Notes under the pieces: model-generated
Database searches by the model: none
Told to the model about the DNA's origin: nothing
Seen by the model: the letters and a program-made list of their open reading frames with translations, nothing else
Shown here: piece by piece, positions 28,266 to 36,355 of the stretch
Layout: each line of letters starts with the position of its first letter
How positions within the stretch are numbered: the stretch's first letter is position 1
From: Desulfobacterales bacterium
Lineage (GTDB): Bacteria > Desulfobacterota > Desulfobacteria > Desulfobacterales > SpSt-501
Assembly: GCA_030834695.1 (NCBI GenBank)
Contig: JAUQXK010000014.1
Location: 51,945 to 115,944 of the forward strand
Reading direction: 5' to 3'
Length of the DNA stretch: 64,000 nucleotides
Made by a program: the position numbers and the translations under genes

Positions 28266-29576
28266 TTAGAACTTCGGGAAAGGGTAGATCATGTTGGCGG
28301 TGGCGACATTGAAGGGGTAAACGATTTCCAGATCGATCTTGCCGTCAGCCGCCTTCTGGTACTGGCCGATCAGCCCCATCCCCAGCGTGTTCTGGCCGAT
28401 GTCTTCGCCCGAGGCGGCGAATTTGATCCCCTGCCAGGGCACCACGAGCTCATCGCCCGGGATTTCGATGGCATTGGCGGCCTTCTGAATGTCGGCCGGT
28501 TTGACGGATCCGGCTTTTTCGAGAACATGAACCCAGGCCTGCAGCCCGGTGAACGACCGGGCGGAGGCGCCGCTTAAATCGTTGCCGGTCTTGGCCTTGT
28601 ACATGGCGTTGATCTTGGCGGCGACGGGCTTCACCTGAGCAATTTTGGGAATGAAGACGGTCCGGGTGAGGGATCCGACCGTGGTGTCGCCGAGCGTGCT
28701 CACGAATTCAGGCACTTCGAACCCGGCATTCTGGCCCCATAGGAGCTTGGGGGCGGCTTTCTGGTCCTTGAGGGTCTTCATCATCAGGATCGCATCGGAG
28801 GTGTAGGAAGCAAACAACATCGCATCCGGTTTGACCGCGATCAGGGAGCGCACCTCGCTGGAAAGGTCGGTGGCCTTGGCCGCGTAGAGGATCGACTTCT
28901 TGACCTCGAATCCGTAATCTTTGCCGAATTTCTCGATCAGTTCGGAGACCGCGGCCCCCCACTCGGTCTTCTCGCAGGCTGAAGCCAGGTTGGTGATGTC
29001 TTTCTTGGGCACGGCGGCAAGCCCCTTGACCTTGCCTTCGGTCATCCCCTTCAAGAACTCGAACAGGTCCTTGGTGAAATAGACGTCATGCGGCGTGGTG
29101 CGCCAGAACCACTTGTACCCTTGCTTGGTCAGCTCGGGGGAGGTCGAGGAATCGTTGATCAGGGGGATGCCGTACTGCTCCGCCACGGCGCTGACGGCCT
29201 TGGTCACCGAACTGTGGTAGGCGCCCATGAGACCGTGGACCTTGTCGTCGAGGATAAGTTTTTTGGCCAGGTCGGCCCCCAGGGTGGGATTGCCCTCGTG
29301 GTCCTTGAAGATGAGCGTGATCTTGGCGCCGCCCATGCTTTTGATGCCGACGTTCTTGGCCATGGTCATGTTGATGTCGGGCATCGCGTTGTTGGCGATG
29401 TCGAGGGCCAGCTCCGCACCCGAGCGCAGTTCGCGGCCGGCCGCGGCCGCGCCGCCGGTCAGCGGGAACAGAACGCCGATCTTGATTTCCTCGGCCATCA
29501 CCGCGCCGGTACATGCCAGCGCGGTTAACAGAGTGATGCCCATCAGCAACCGTGCACATTTTAGCGAACGTCTCAT
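28266..29576 (-). CDS. livJ: Branched-chain amino acid-type ABC transporter substrate-binding protein
   Basis: A 436-residue periplasmic binding protein (type I fold, Peripla_BP_6). A signal peptide (about 1-28, ending ACTGAVMA) precedes EEIKIGVLFPLTGGAAAAG, the family's opening strand. The mature protein keeps two-lobe motifs such as GLMGAYHSSVTKAVSAVAE and INDSSTSPELTKQG. At about 408 mature residues it is longer than E. coli LivJ and nearer to the broad amide/amino-acid group. It is the first gene of livJHMGF. Confidence 0.92.
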   Translation of the reverse strand: MRRSLKCARLLMGITLLTALACTGAVMAEEIKIGVLFPLTGGAAAAGRELRSGAELALDIANNAMPDINMTMAKNVGIKSMGGAKITLIFKDHEGNPTLGADLAKKLILDDKVHGLMGAYHSSVTKAVSAVAEQYGIPLINDSSTSPELTKQGYKWFWRTTPHDVYFTKDLFEFLKGMTEGKVKGLAAVPKKDITNLASACEKTEWGAAVSELIEKFGKDYGFEVKKSILYAAKATDLSSEVRSLIAVKPDAMLFASYTSDAILMMKTLKDQKAAPKLLWGQNAGFEVPEFVSTLGDTTVGSLTRTVFIPKIAQVKPVAAKINAMYKAKTGNDLSGASARSFTGLQAWVHVLEKAGSVKPADIQKAANAIEIPGDELVVPWQGIKFAASGEDIGQNTLGMGLIGQYQKAADGKIDLEIVYPFNVATANMIYPFPKF

Positions 29577-29600
29577 GGCTGGCCTCCTTAAGGTGAGTTG

Positions 29601-29693
29601 ATCAGGGTTCGGTGGTTTGAGATACAGGGTTCCGGGTTCAGGGTTCAGTGGCTAAACTGATACAACCGGGAACCGTTGAACGGTGAACCTGAT
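29601..29693. repeat. Imperfect inverted repeat, GGTTC-word type (copy 1)
   Basis: ATCAGGGTTC (29601-29610) faces GAACCTGAT (29685-29693), and the interior repeats GGTTC/GGTTCA words on the left and GAACC words on the right around a GTGGCTAAACTGAT core (29648-29661). It lies between ycsI and livJ and shares its core with the copy at 32898-32971. Confidence 0.7.
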
Positions 29694-29792
29694 TAGAACC
29701 TGCCGCAATTCCGACGAGTTGGATACGGTTACAGTAAGCGTTTCGGCCTGTCAAGAAATTTGACGCGATAATGTTTTATGCCAGGCGTAAAG

Positions 29793-30575
29793 TTACAAAA
29801 TTGTCAAATCCTCATCTTTCAGATCGGACACGAACATGTACCCGGGGGAATGGGTGATCACCAGCGGCAAGGGCAGGGATGTGGCGGCCAGCTGCGATGT
29901 GACGCCGCAGGCCCAGAAGACCGAAACTTCGCCGGGTCGAATGGTGACCGGGTCGCCGAATTCGGGCCGGTCGAGGTCTTTGATTCCGATCTCGCGGTGA
30001 TCGCCGATATGCACCGGCGCGCCGTGGGTGAGATGAAAGCGCGTGGTGATCTGCACGGCGCGGACCGCCTGCGCCGGGGTCATCGGCCGCATGGTGACCA
30101 CTAGCTTGGATGTGAAGAGCCCGGCCGGCCGGCAGTCGCGGTGGGTGACGTACATCGACACGTTTTTGCCCTCTTCGATGTTGCGGATCGGAAGCCCGGC
30201 GGCCAGCATGGCGTTTTCAAACGAGAAGCTGCAGCCCAGCAGGAAACTGACCATCCTGCTGTGGGCCAGATCACTGACGTCCGGCACCTCGTCCTTGAGC
30301 TTCCCGTTGGCATAGATGCGGTAGCGCGGCAGGTCCGTGCGCAGGTCGGCTCCGGGTGCGATGGCCGGCTCGAAGCGGCCCGGCTCCAGCACGTCCAGAA
30401 TCGGGCAGGGTTTGGGGTTGCGCACGCAGAAGAGCAGGAAGTCGAAGGCCTGCTCTTGCGGCATCATCACCAGGTTGGCCTGGATGTAGCCCTTGGCCGC
30501 CCCGCTGGTGGGTTGGGTCCATTGACCATTGCGGATGCGCTTCCTCAATTCGTGCGGTGATCGTTCGGCTGCCAT
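29793..30575 (-). CDS. ycsI: YcsI/DUF1445 putative hydro-lyase (D-glutamate cyclase-like family)
   Basis: A 260-residue member of the DUF1445 (YcsI) family, of normal length. Motifs are ANLVMMPQEQAFDFLLFCVRN read as ANLVMMP and FLLFCVRNPKPCP, FLLGCSFSFE, MYVTHRDCRPAG and the C-terminal FWACGVTSQLA and ITHSPGYMFVSD. The family is annotated as hydro-lyase; its B. subtilis member lies in the ycsF-kipI-kipA (pxp) operon, and animal D-glutamate cyclase carries a related domain. A role in 5-oxoproline or D-glutamate metabolism is thus plausible, supported here by pxpABC about 6 kb away. It lies upstream of livJ on the same strand and downstream of the M24 gene by 42 bases. Confidence 0.85.
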   Translation of the reverse strand: MAAERSPHELRKRIRNGQWTQPTSGAAKGYIQANLVMMPQEQAFDFLLFCVRNPKPCPILDVLEPGRFEPAIAPGADLRTDLPRYRIYANGKLKDEVPDVSDLAHSRMVSFLLGCSFSFENAMLAAGLPIRNIEEGKNVSMYVTHRDCRPAGLFTSKLVVTMRPMTPAQAVRAVQITTRFHLTHGAPVHIGDHREIGIKDLDRPEFGDPVTIRPGEVSVFWACGVTSQLAATSLPLPLVITHSPGYMFVSDLKDEDLTIL

Positions 30576-30617
30576 GCGGTTCCTCCTGATGATGGCCGGG
30601 GCGGTTTCGGCGCCGCG

Positions 30618-31871
30618 TTAAACCACGGTGATTTCGTCCGGATAGCGCCCCAATTGCTCCAGCCCGGTTTTTGTGACCAGGTGGGTGTTCTCGATCCCGA
30701 CGACGCCGCGGCCGGGAAAAACCAGTTTGGGTTCCAGGGCGATGACCATGTTCTCCTGCAGCGCCATCGTCTGGCCGGTGTTCAGAAACGGGAACTCGTC
30801 CAGCTCGAGGCCGACGCCGTGGCCGACAAACCGCACGCGTTCGTCATTGGCTCCCATGAAGTGATCTGCATATCCGCGTTCGGAAACGTATTGCCAAGCG
30901 AAGTCGTAGAGCGAACCGGAGACCGCACCGGGCTTGGCCCGTCTTTGGAGCTCGGCCTGCAGCGCCAGCATGGTGGAATGGGCCTTGACCAGGTCCTCCG
31001 GGATCGGTCCCAGCGAGAAAAGGCGGGTGTGGTCGGAAATATAGCCGCGGAGGGAGAAGACATAGTCCAGCATCACTGGCTCGTTGCGTTGAATGGGCCG
31101 GAAACCCGCGCCCTGGGCCACGGCCGGGTTGATGCCGCTGCCGCCGGTGGGCGAGGAGTGGTAGCTCGGGACCCCGCCCGATGGCCCGGACAACAGGTGC
31201 CCGTAAAACAGCTCGCCGCCCCACATCCGCATGCGCACCACTCCCTGGTGCCCCAACCGGCGGGCTTCGGCCTCCAAGCGGCCCGCCAGTTCGATTTCGG
31301 TCATGCCTTCGCGCAGCAGCAGCGGGACGCAGGCGGCCACCCGGTCGGAGTATCCCGCGGCCTCGCGGATCACCGCGATCTCGAAGGCAGACTTCACGGC
31401 GCGCAACCGCCGGATCTCGGTCGAGATGTCCGTCATTTCAGCGCCGTTGAATACGTCCCGGTACCTGAAATAAAGACCGGTCGGCAATACATCGAGTTCC
31501 AGCCCCAGCCGCGCCGGCATGCGGTACCCGGCCTGGCGGATGATCTCCGGGATCCGGCTGGGGCTCGGCAGGGCGACAATCCGCTCGATCGATGACTCCG
31601 CTTTGGCGCGCTCCAGGATCCGGTTGACCATGAGCATCGGCGTTCCGTTGGCCGGCACATAAAGGTTGGCCTGCTGGATCGTTCCGGAAAAATAAAACAG
31701 ATCGGTTTTCTGGAGGATCAACGCGGCGTCGATGCCCAGGCGGCTGAGCGTGGTCTGGAGGTTGTGGATGCGTGCGTCGATTTCCGATTTCGGCGTGTTC
31801 AAGGATGTATCGTACACCGGCCTGGCTCCCTGCAGTTGGGGACTCCCTGCAACTTGGTTTCTGTTTCTCAT
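30618..31871 (-). CDS. M24-family metallopeptidase (Xaa-Pro peptidase/creatinase-like)
   Basis: A 417-residue protein with an N-terminal creatinase-like domain (about 25-165) and a C-terminal pita-bread domain. All five metal ligands are visible: two Asp in LDYVFSLRGYISDHTR, His in VGHGVGLELDEFP, Glu in VIALEPK and Glu in GIENTHLV. It probably cleaves X-Pro dipeptides or a related amide, but creatinase-like members share the fold. ATG 31871 is chosen because the longer reading adds a basic, low-complexity leader; no strong ribosome site is seen. Its place between ycsI and the opp genes suggests a catabolic role on imported peptides. Confidence 0.88.
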   Translation of the reverse strand: MRNRNQVAGSPQLQGARPVYDTSLNTPKSEIDARIHNLQTTLSRLGIDAALILQKTDLFYFSGTIQQANLYVPANGTPMLMVNRILERAKAESSIERIVALPSPSRIPEIIRQAGYRMPARLGLELDVLPTGLYFRYRDVFNGAEMTDISTEIRRLRAVKSAFEIAVIREAAGYSDRVAACVPLLLREGMTEIELAGRLEAEARRLGHQGVVRMRMWGGELFYGHLLSGPSGGVPSYHSSPTGGSGINPAVAQGAGFRPIQRNEPVMLDYVFSLRGYISDHTRLFSLGPIPEDLVKAHSTMLALQAELQRRAKPGAVSGSLYDFAWQYVSERGYADHFMGANDERVRFVGHGVGLELDEFPFLNTGQTMALQENMVIALEPKLVFPGRGVVGIENTHLVTKTGLEQLGRYPDEITVV

Positions 31872-31897
31872 GCCAAAAACCGAACCTCGAATCAATG

Positions 31898-32905
31898 TCA
31901 AATTCTCGTTGAATGCGGCGGCGCCTGCCAGCAACGAACCCAGTGATCGTCGTCGACCGGGGTCAGCTCGGGGTTTAGAAGCCGGCAACGATCGTGCTTC
32001 TCCGGGCACCTCATCCGGAAGCGGCAGCCCTCCGGCGGCGTGAGAGCGAATTCCGGACGTTCGCTTTCAAGTCCGGTGGCCGGCGGTGCTTTCCCGCTCT
32101 CCAGATCGGGCAAGGCCGCCAACAGCACGCGGGTGTACGGATGCAGCGGGTTTTCGAATACTTTTTCGGCCGGTGCGTATTCCATGATTTGGCCCCTGTA
32201 CATCACGGCCACCTGATGGCAGAGGTACCCCACCACGTTCAGGTCGTGGGAAATGAAAACATAGCTCAGCCCCAGCCGGTCTTGCAGGTCCTTCAGCAGG
32301 TTGATGATCTGAGCCTGGATGGAAACGTCCAGGGCCGAGACCGGCTCGTCGCAGACGACGAGCGCGGGCTCGACGCTCAGTGCCCGTGCGATCCCGATAC
32401 GCTGGCGCTGGCCGCCGCTGAACTCGTGCGGATAGCGGTCGATGGCGGTCGGCGCCATGCCGACCAGTCCCAGCAGGCGCTCGATCGGCTCCCGCCGGTC
32501 GGTGCGTCCCCGGATTCCTGTTATCCGCAGGCCCTCGCTCAGTGTTTGCCCGACGGTCATGCGCGGATTGAGCGATCCGTAGGGGTCTTGAAAAACGATC
32601 TGGATCTCTTTGCGGAACGGCTTCATGTCCTTGTCGGACAAACCGCAGATGTCGTTTCCCTTGTAAAGAATCCGGCCGCCATCGGCCGGCAGCAGATTCA
32701 AGATCATCCGTGCCACGGTGGTCTTGCCGCAGCCGCTCTCACCGACCAGCCCGAGGGTCTTTCCACGAGCCAGGTATAGGGAAACGTCTTCGACCGCGCG
32801 CACCCAGCCGACCGTGCGTTGAAAAAAGCCGCGCCGAACCGGGAAATATTTTTTCAACTTTTCAATTCTAAGAAGATCCATGGATTCGGCTTTGTGTGGT
32901 TCCAT
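31898..32905 (-). CDS. oppF: Oligopeptide/dipeptide ABC transporter ATPase (OppF-like)
   Basis: A 335-residue ATPase. Walker A is [13 protein letters not shown], the signature is FSGGQRQRIGIARAL, Walker B is LVVCDEPVSALDVS, and the C-terminal Opp extension carries the Cys-rich CRFRMRCPEKHDRC cluster of this subfamily, often seen to bind Fe-S. The start at 32905 falls inside a repeat; Met at 32881 (MDLLRIEKLKKYF) is an equally likely start and begins at the usual family position. Confidence 0.9.
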   Translation of the reverse strand: MEPHKAESMDLLRIEKLKKYFPVRRGFFQRTVGWVRAVEDVSLYLARGKTLGLVGESGCGKTTVARMILNLLPADGGRILYKGNDICGLSDKDMKPFRKEIQIVFQDPYGSLNPRMTVGQTLSEGLRITGIRGRTDRREPIERLLGLVGMAPTAIDRYPHEFSGGQRQRIGIARALSVEPALVVCDEPVSALDVSIQAQIINLLKDLQDRLGLSYVFISHDLNVVGYLCHQVAVMYRGQIMEYAPAEKVFENPLHPYTRVLLAALPDLESGKAPPATGLESERPEFALTPPEGCRFRMRCPEKHDRCRLLNPELTPVDDDHWVRCWQAPPHSTRI

Positions 32906-32971
32906 GTTCCAGGTTCAATGGCCTAAATGATTCTTGTGATTTTAGAACCGTGGACCGGCCAACCGTGAACC
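32898..32971. repeat. Imperfect inverted repeat, GGTTC-word type (copy 2)
   Basis: GGTTCAATGGCC (32912-32923) faces GGCCAACCGTGAACC (32957-32971), and an outer GGTTCC starts at 32898. The core GGTTCAATGGCCTAAATGAT matches the copy at 29601-29693. It lies between oppD and oppF and overlaps the first possible oppF start codon. Confidence 0.7.
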
Positions 32972-32984
32972 GCTCATGTCGCGT

Positions 32985-34013
32985 TCAAGAGCGGCACCAA
33001 TCGGTGAGCTTGCGCCCGGCCGCCACCGGACAACGGGCGACCTGACCGTCGTCGAACACGCACATCCCCGGGAAGTGCTCGCGGCAGGCGTCGATCGCCC
33101 GGGGGCAGCGCGGGTGAAACGGGCAGCCGGCCGGCTTGTAGGCCGGGTGCGGCACGGAGCCCGGAATGCTGTAGAGCCGTCGGCCCCGTTTCCTGCGGTT
33201 GGGCAGGGAGTCGAGCAGCGCCCGGGTGTAGGGATGCCGGGGGTTGCGCAATACCGGTTGGGCCGCACCGGTCTCGACGATCACGCCGGCATACATGACA
33301 TATACCCGGTCCGCGATCTGGGATACGACGCCCAGATCGTGGGTGATATAGAGCACCGACATGTCGTGGGCATGCTGCAGCCGGTTCATCAGACTCAGAA
33401 TCTGGGCCTGGACGGTCACATCCAAGGCGGTGGTCGGCTCGTCGGCAATGATCAGCTCGGGGCCGCAGGCCAAGGCCATGGCGATCATCGCGCGCTGGCG
33501 TTGACCGCCGCTCAGCTGATGCGGGTAGGCCGCCAGCCGCTGCTCCGGCGAATCGATCCCGACGTCGTGGAGCAGCTGCAGGCAGCGCTGCCGGATTTGG
33601 GACTCGGGCAGCTCCAGGTGGACCCGCAGCGGCTCGGCGATCTGCTCCCCGATGGTGAACACCGGGTTCAGGGACGTCAAGGGCTCCTGAAACACCATCC
33701 CGATGCGGCGGCCGCGGACGACCTGCAGGGCCTCTTCATCCCGATCGAGCAGGTCGTCGCCGCAGAAGCGCACGCGGCCTCCGGCGATTTCTCCCGGCGG
33801 GCGGGGAAGCAGGCCCAGCAGCGCCAGGGCCGATACGGTCTTGCCGCAACCCGATTCTCCGACCAGGCAGACCGTCTCGCCTCTCCGCACCTCGAAGTCG
33901 ACGCCGTCCACCGCCCGCGCGACTTCCTCCTCGTTGCGGAAATAGACTCTCAGACCTTCGACGGAGAGTACAACCTCTTGCGGTGCATTCATGGCGTCGA
34001 CATTCATAGGCAT
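32985..34013 (-). CDS. oppD: Oligopeptide/dipeptide ABC transporter ATPase (OppD-like)
   Basis: A 342-residue ATPase, partner of OppF. Walker A is [16 protein letters not shown], the signature is [15 protein letters not shown], Walker B is [14 protein letters not shown], and the C-terminal cysteines are in [19 protein letters not shown]. The start has several in-frame Met codons (34013, 34007, 33992) and no clear ribosome site, and the 5' end touches a repeat. Confidence 0.91.
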   Translation of the reverse strand: MPMNVDAMNAPQEVVLSVEGLRVYFRNEEEVARAVDGVDFEVRRGETVCLVGESGCGKTVSALALLGLLPRPPGEIAGGRVRFCGDDLLDRDEEALQVVRGRRIGMVFQEPLTSLNPVFTIGEQIAEPLRVHLELPESQIRQRCLQLLHDVGIDSPEQRLAAYPHQLSGGQRQRAMIAMALACGPELIIADEPTTALDVTVQAQILSLMNRLQHAHDMSVLYITHDLGVVSQIADRVYVMYAGVIVETGAAQPVLRNPRHPYTRALLDSLPNRRKRGRRLYSIPGSVPHPAYKPAGCPFHPRCPRAIDACREHFPGMCVFDDGQVARCPVAAGRKLTDWCRS

Positions 34014-34016
34014 TTA

Positions 34017-34115
34017 GGCTGAAGTCTGAAGGCTAAAAGCAAAAAAACTTTGCGACCATGAATCTTAAGCATCTCAGACCGTCTAAGCCTTCAGTCTTGG
34101 GTCTTCAGTCTTCAT
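34017..34115. repeat. Imperfect inverted repeat, CTGAAG-word type
   Basis: The left arm (34017-34036) is built from CTGAAG/CTGAAGGCT words, and the right arm (34081-34115) from CTTCAG words, GTCTAAGCCTTCAGTCTT and a second CTTCAGTCTTC. It fills almost the whole oppC-oppD gap and ends two bases before the oppC stop codon. Confidence 0.65.
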
Positions 34116-34116
34116 T

Positions 34117-35283
34117 TTACTGCCTCTCCCGCAACCTGGGATTCAGGATGTCCCTCAACCCCTCCCCGAAGAGATTGAACGACAGCACCACGATCAGGAT
34201 GGCCGCGCCGGGAATGAACGTCAGCCAGGGGGCGTCGAAGATGAAACGCTTGCCGTCGGAAAGTATGTTCCCCCACGTGGCATGCGGCGGCGGCACGCCA
34301 AATCCCAGAAAGCTCAAACCCGCTTCGGTCAGAATGGCGGAAGCGACCCCCAACGTGGCGGAAACCAGCACCGGTGCGATGGCATTGGGCACCATGTGGC
34401 GGAAGATGACCCGGAGATTACCGACGCCCAGGGCCTTGGCGGCCGAGACGAAATCCTGCTCGCGCAGGGACAGGAACTCCGCGCGCACGAAGCGTGCCGT
34501 GCCTTCCCAGCTGGTCAGCCCGATTACGATCATGATGTTGTAAATGCTGGCCGGCAGCAGGGCCACGACCGTGAGGATCAAAAAGAAACTCGGAAAGCAG
34601 AGCATGATGTCCACGAAGCGCATGATGAGGGTGTCCACCATGAGGGTGTTTTTGCGCAGGAACCGCAACCCGGCCGGCAGCGACTTTCGGCATCGAATCC
34701 CCCAGGGCGAAATCGACCAGAAGAGCCAGGCGTGACCCAGCACGAGCATCCAGGCGCCGGAGGCCCGCCAGCCGGCCGTGAGCAGACTGGCTCCGGCCAG
34801 CAGCACGGCCGTCACCAGCAGCTGCTCGAGGCGGATGCGGCGGTCGCCGTAGAATCCGGCCAACCCGCCCATGAAGATGCCGATCGCCACCGAAATGCCG
34901 ACCGCGACGAAGCCTACGGTCAGCGAAACCCATGCGCCCTGGAGCATGCGGGCGAAGACGTCACGGCCGAGGTCGTCGGTGCCGAAGAGATACCTGCCGC
35001 CAACGGGCCGTTCTTCGGGCTTAAGCGATGTCGCCTGCGGCGTCGCAAGCGGAGGGCGCAACTTTTCCTGCAGGCGCACCAGGGCCGGGTCGAACAGGGG
35101 CCGGTTTCCGGACGTGAGCACCCAGCCGACTACGGCGCTGCCGAAAAAAAAGGCGAAGATGACCAGGCCGGCCAGGGCCATGCGATTGCGCCGGAACAGG
35201 CGCCAGAATTCCTCGAAGCGGGTGCGCTTCGGCGCCGCCGGCTCCTCCAGGCCGAATGCTCGAGAAGTCGTCTCCGGGCTCAC
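34117..35283 (-). CDS. oppC: Oligopeptide/dipeptide ABC transporter permease (OppC-like)
   Basis: A 388-residue inner-membrane permease, much longer than the usual 280-300. The family parts are LFGTDDLGRDVFARMLQGAW, the helices around IGIFMGGLAGFYG, and the ATPase-contact loop SAAKALGVGNLRVIFRHMVPN. The extra length is an insertion of about 60 residues (roughly 165-225) containing hydrophobic segments between FYGDRRIRLEQLL and DTLIMRFVDIML. It overlaps oppB by four bases. Confidence 0.9.
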   Translation of the reverse strand: MSPETTSRAFGLEEPAAPKRTRFEEFWRLFRRNRMALAGLVIFAFFFGSAVVGWVLTSGNRPLFDPALVRLQEKLRPPLATPQATSLKPEERPVGGRYLFGTDDLGRDVFARMLQGAWVSLTVGFVAVGISVAIGIFMGGLAGFYGDRRIRLEQLLVTAVLLAGASLLTAGWRASGAWMLVLGHAWLFWSISPWGIRCRKSLPAGLRFLRKNTLMVDTLIMRFVDIMLCFPSFFLILTVVALLPASIYNIMIVIGLTSWEGTARFVRAEFLSLREQDFVSAAKALGVGNLRVIFRHMVPNAIAPVLVSATLGVASAILTEAGLSFLGFGVPPPHATWGNILSDGKRFIFDAPWLTFIPGAAILIVVLSFNLFGEGLRDILNPRLRERQ

Positions 35284-36239
35284 AGGCGAATCCTCGGGTC
35301 CACGATCACGTAAAGAATGTCGGAGACAAACGTTCCGATCAGCACCAGTACGGCCGCGATGAAATTGATGGTCAGGATGACCGGGTAGTCTCTGGCGAGG
35401 ATCGCCTCATAGGCCATGCGGCCCAGCCCCGGCCACGAAAATATGGACTCGATGATCACCGAGCCGCCGATGAGTCCCGGCAGGATGAGGCCGAACATGG
35501 TGACGAACGGCAGCAGGGCGTTGCGCAGGGCGTGCTTGTAGTGCACCATCTCCCACGGCAGGCCCTTGGCGCGCGCCGTGCGCACGTAGTCCTGGTTTTC
35601 GACCTCAAGCATCTGGCTGCGCACATAGCGTGACAGCACGGCGATGCCGCCGGTGGCGCCGAGCATCGACGGCAGCAGCATGTGCCAGAGACGGTCGTTC
35701 AGTCTGAAAAACCAGGGGGTGTCGGTCATGCCGAACGTCTGCATGCCGATCACGGGCACCTGGAATTGGCCCACGACGAAGATGATGAGCATGTAGGCAA
35801 AGAAAAAGCCGGGGATGGAGATCAGCACGTAGGAAAGCAACGTGGCGCTGCGGTCGTATGCCCCCCCCCGGAAAATGGCCGAGCGGATCCCCACGGGGAA
35901 GGAAACGGTCCAGGTGATGAGGGTGCCGACGATGAAAAGCGGCAGGCTGTTGAAAAAGCGCTCCCCGATCTTGTGAAGCACCGGCTGGTTGTCTTTCCAG
36001 GAGACCGTGTTCCCGGTGAGGAGGTCGCGGTAGAAAAATGCGTACTGGACGTAGAGGGGGCGATCCAGATGAAAGGCCTGGCGGAAACGCTCCACCATCT
36101 CCGGGGTGAACTTGGGATTGAGCGGATCCACCTGGCTGGGCTCCCCGGGAGCGATATGGATGATGGCGAAGGACACGACCGACACGAAGAAAAGCGTGAC
36201 TATTTTTTGAATCACGCTGCGACCGATGAAGGCGAGCAC
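35280..36239 (-). CDS. oppB: Oligopeptide/dipeptide ABC transporter permease (OppB-like)
   Basis: A 319-residue permease with about six helices, the first at residues 9-30, and the contact loop TARAKGLPWEMVHYKHALRN. It has the family-typical large periplasmic loop after helix 1 (HIAPGEPSQVDP) and the C-terminal DILYVIVDPRIRL. It pairs with OppC in the membrane. It follows oppA across a gap filled by an inverted repeat. Confidence 0.92.
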   Translation of the reverse strand: MLAFIGRSVIQKIVTLFFVSVVSFAIIHIAPGEPSQVDPLNPKFTPEMVERFRQAFHLDRPLYVQYAFFYRDLLTGNTVSWKDNQPVLHKIGERFFNSLPLFIVGTLITWTVSFPVGIRSAIFRGGAYDRSATLLSYVLISIPGFFFAYMLIIFVVGQFQVPVIGMQTFGMTDTPWFFRLNDRLWHMLLPSMLGATGGIAVLSRYVRSQMLEVENQDYVRTARAKGLPWEMVHYKHALRNALLPFVTMFGLILPGLIGGSVIIESIFSWPGLGRMAYEAILARDYPVILTINFIAAVLVLIGTFVSDILYVIVDPRIRL

Positions 36240-36262
36240 CCGATCAATCCTCCTTGAAGGCG

Positions 36263-36354
36263 GAATTCGAAAGGCGGAAGGGGGAAGGCGGAAAAAAGAT
36301 ACCCCATTTTATTCTCATGCCGTTTCCAACTTCCGCCCCCCGCCTTCCGAATTC
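36263..36354. repeat. Inverted repeat, GGCGGAA-word type
   Basis: Two 25-base arms (36263-36287 and the reverse complement of 36330-36354) agree at 21 of 25 positions around a 42-base spacer. Both start GAATTCG and are built of GGCGGAA/GGGGGAA words; the word also occurs outside the arm at 36256-36262. It sits in the oppA-oppB gap. Confidence 0.8.
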
Positions 36355-36355
36355 T

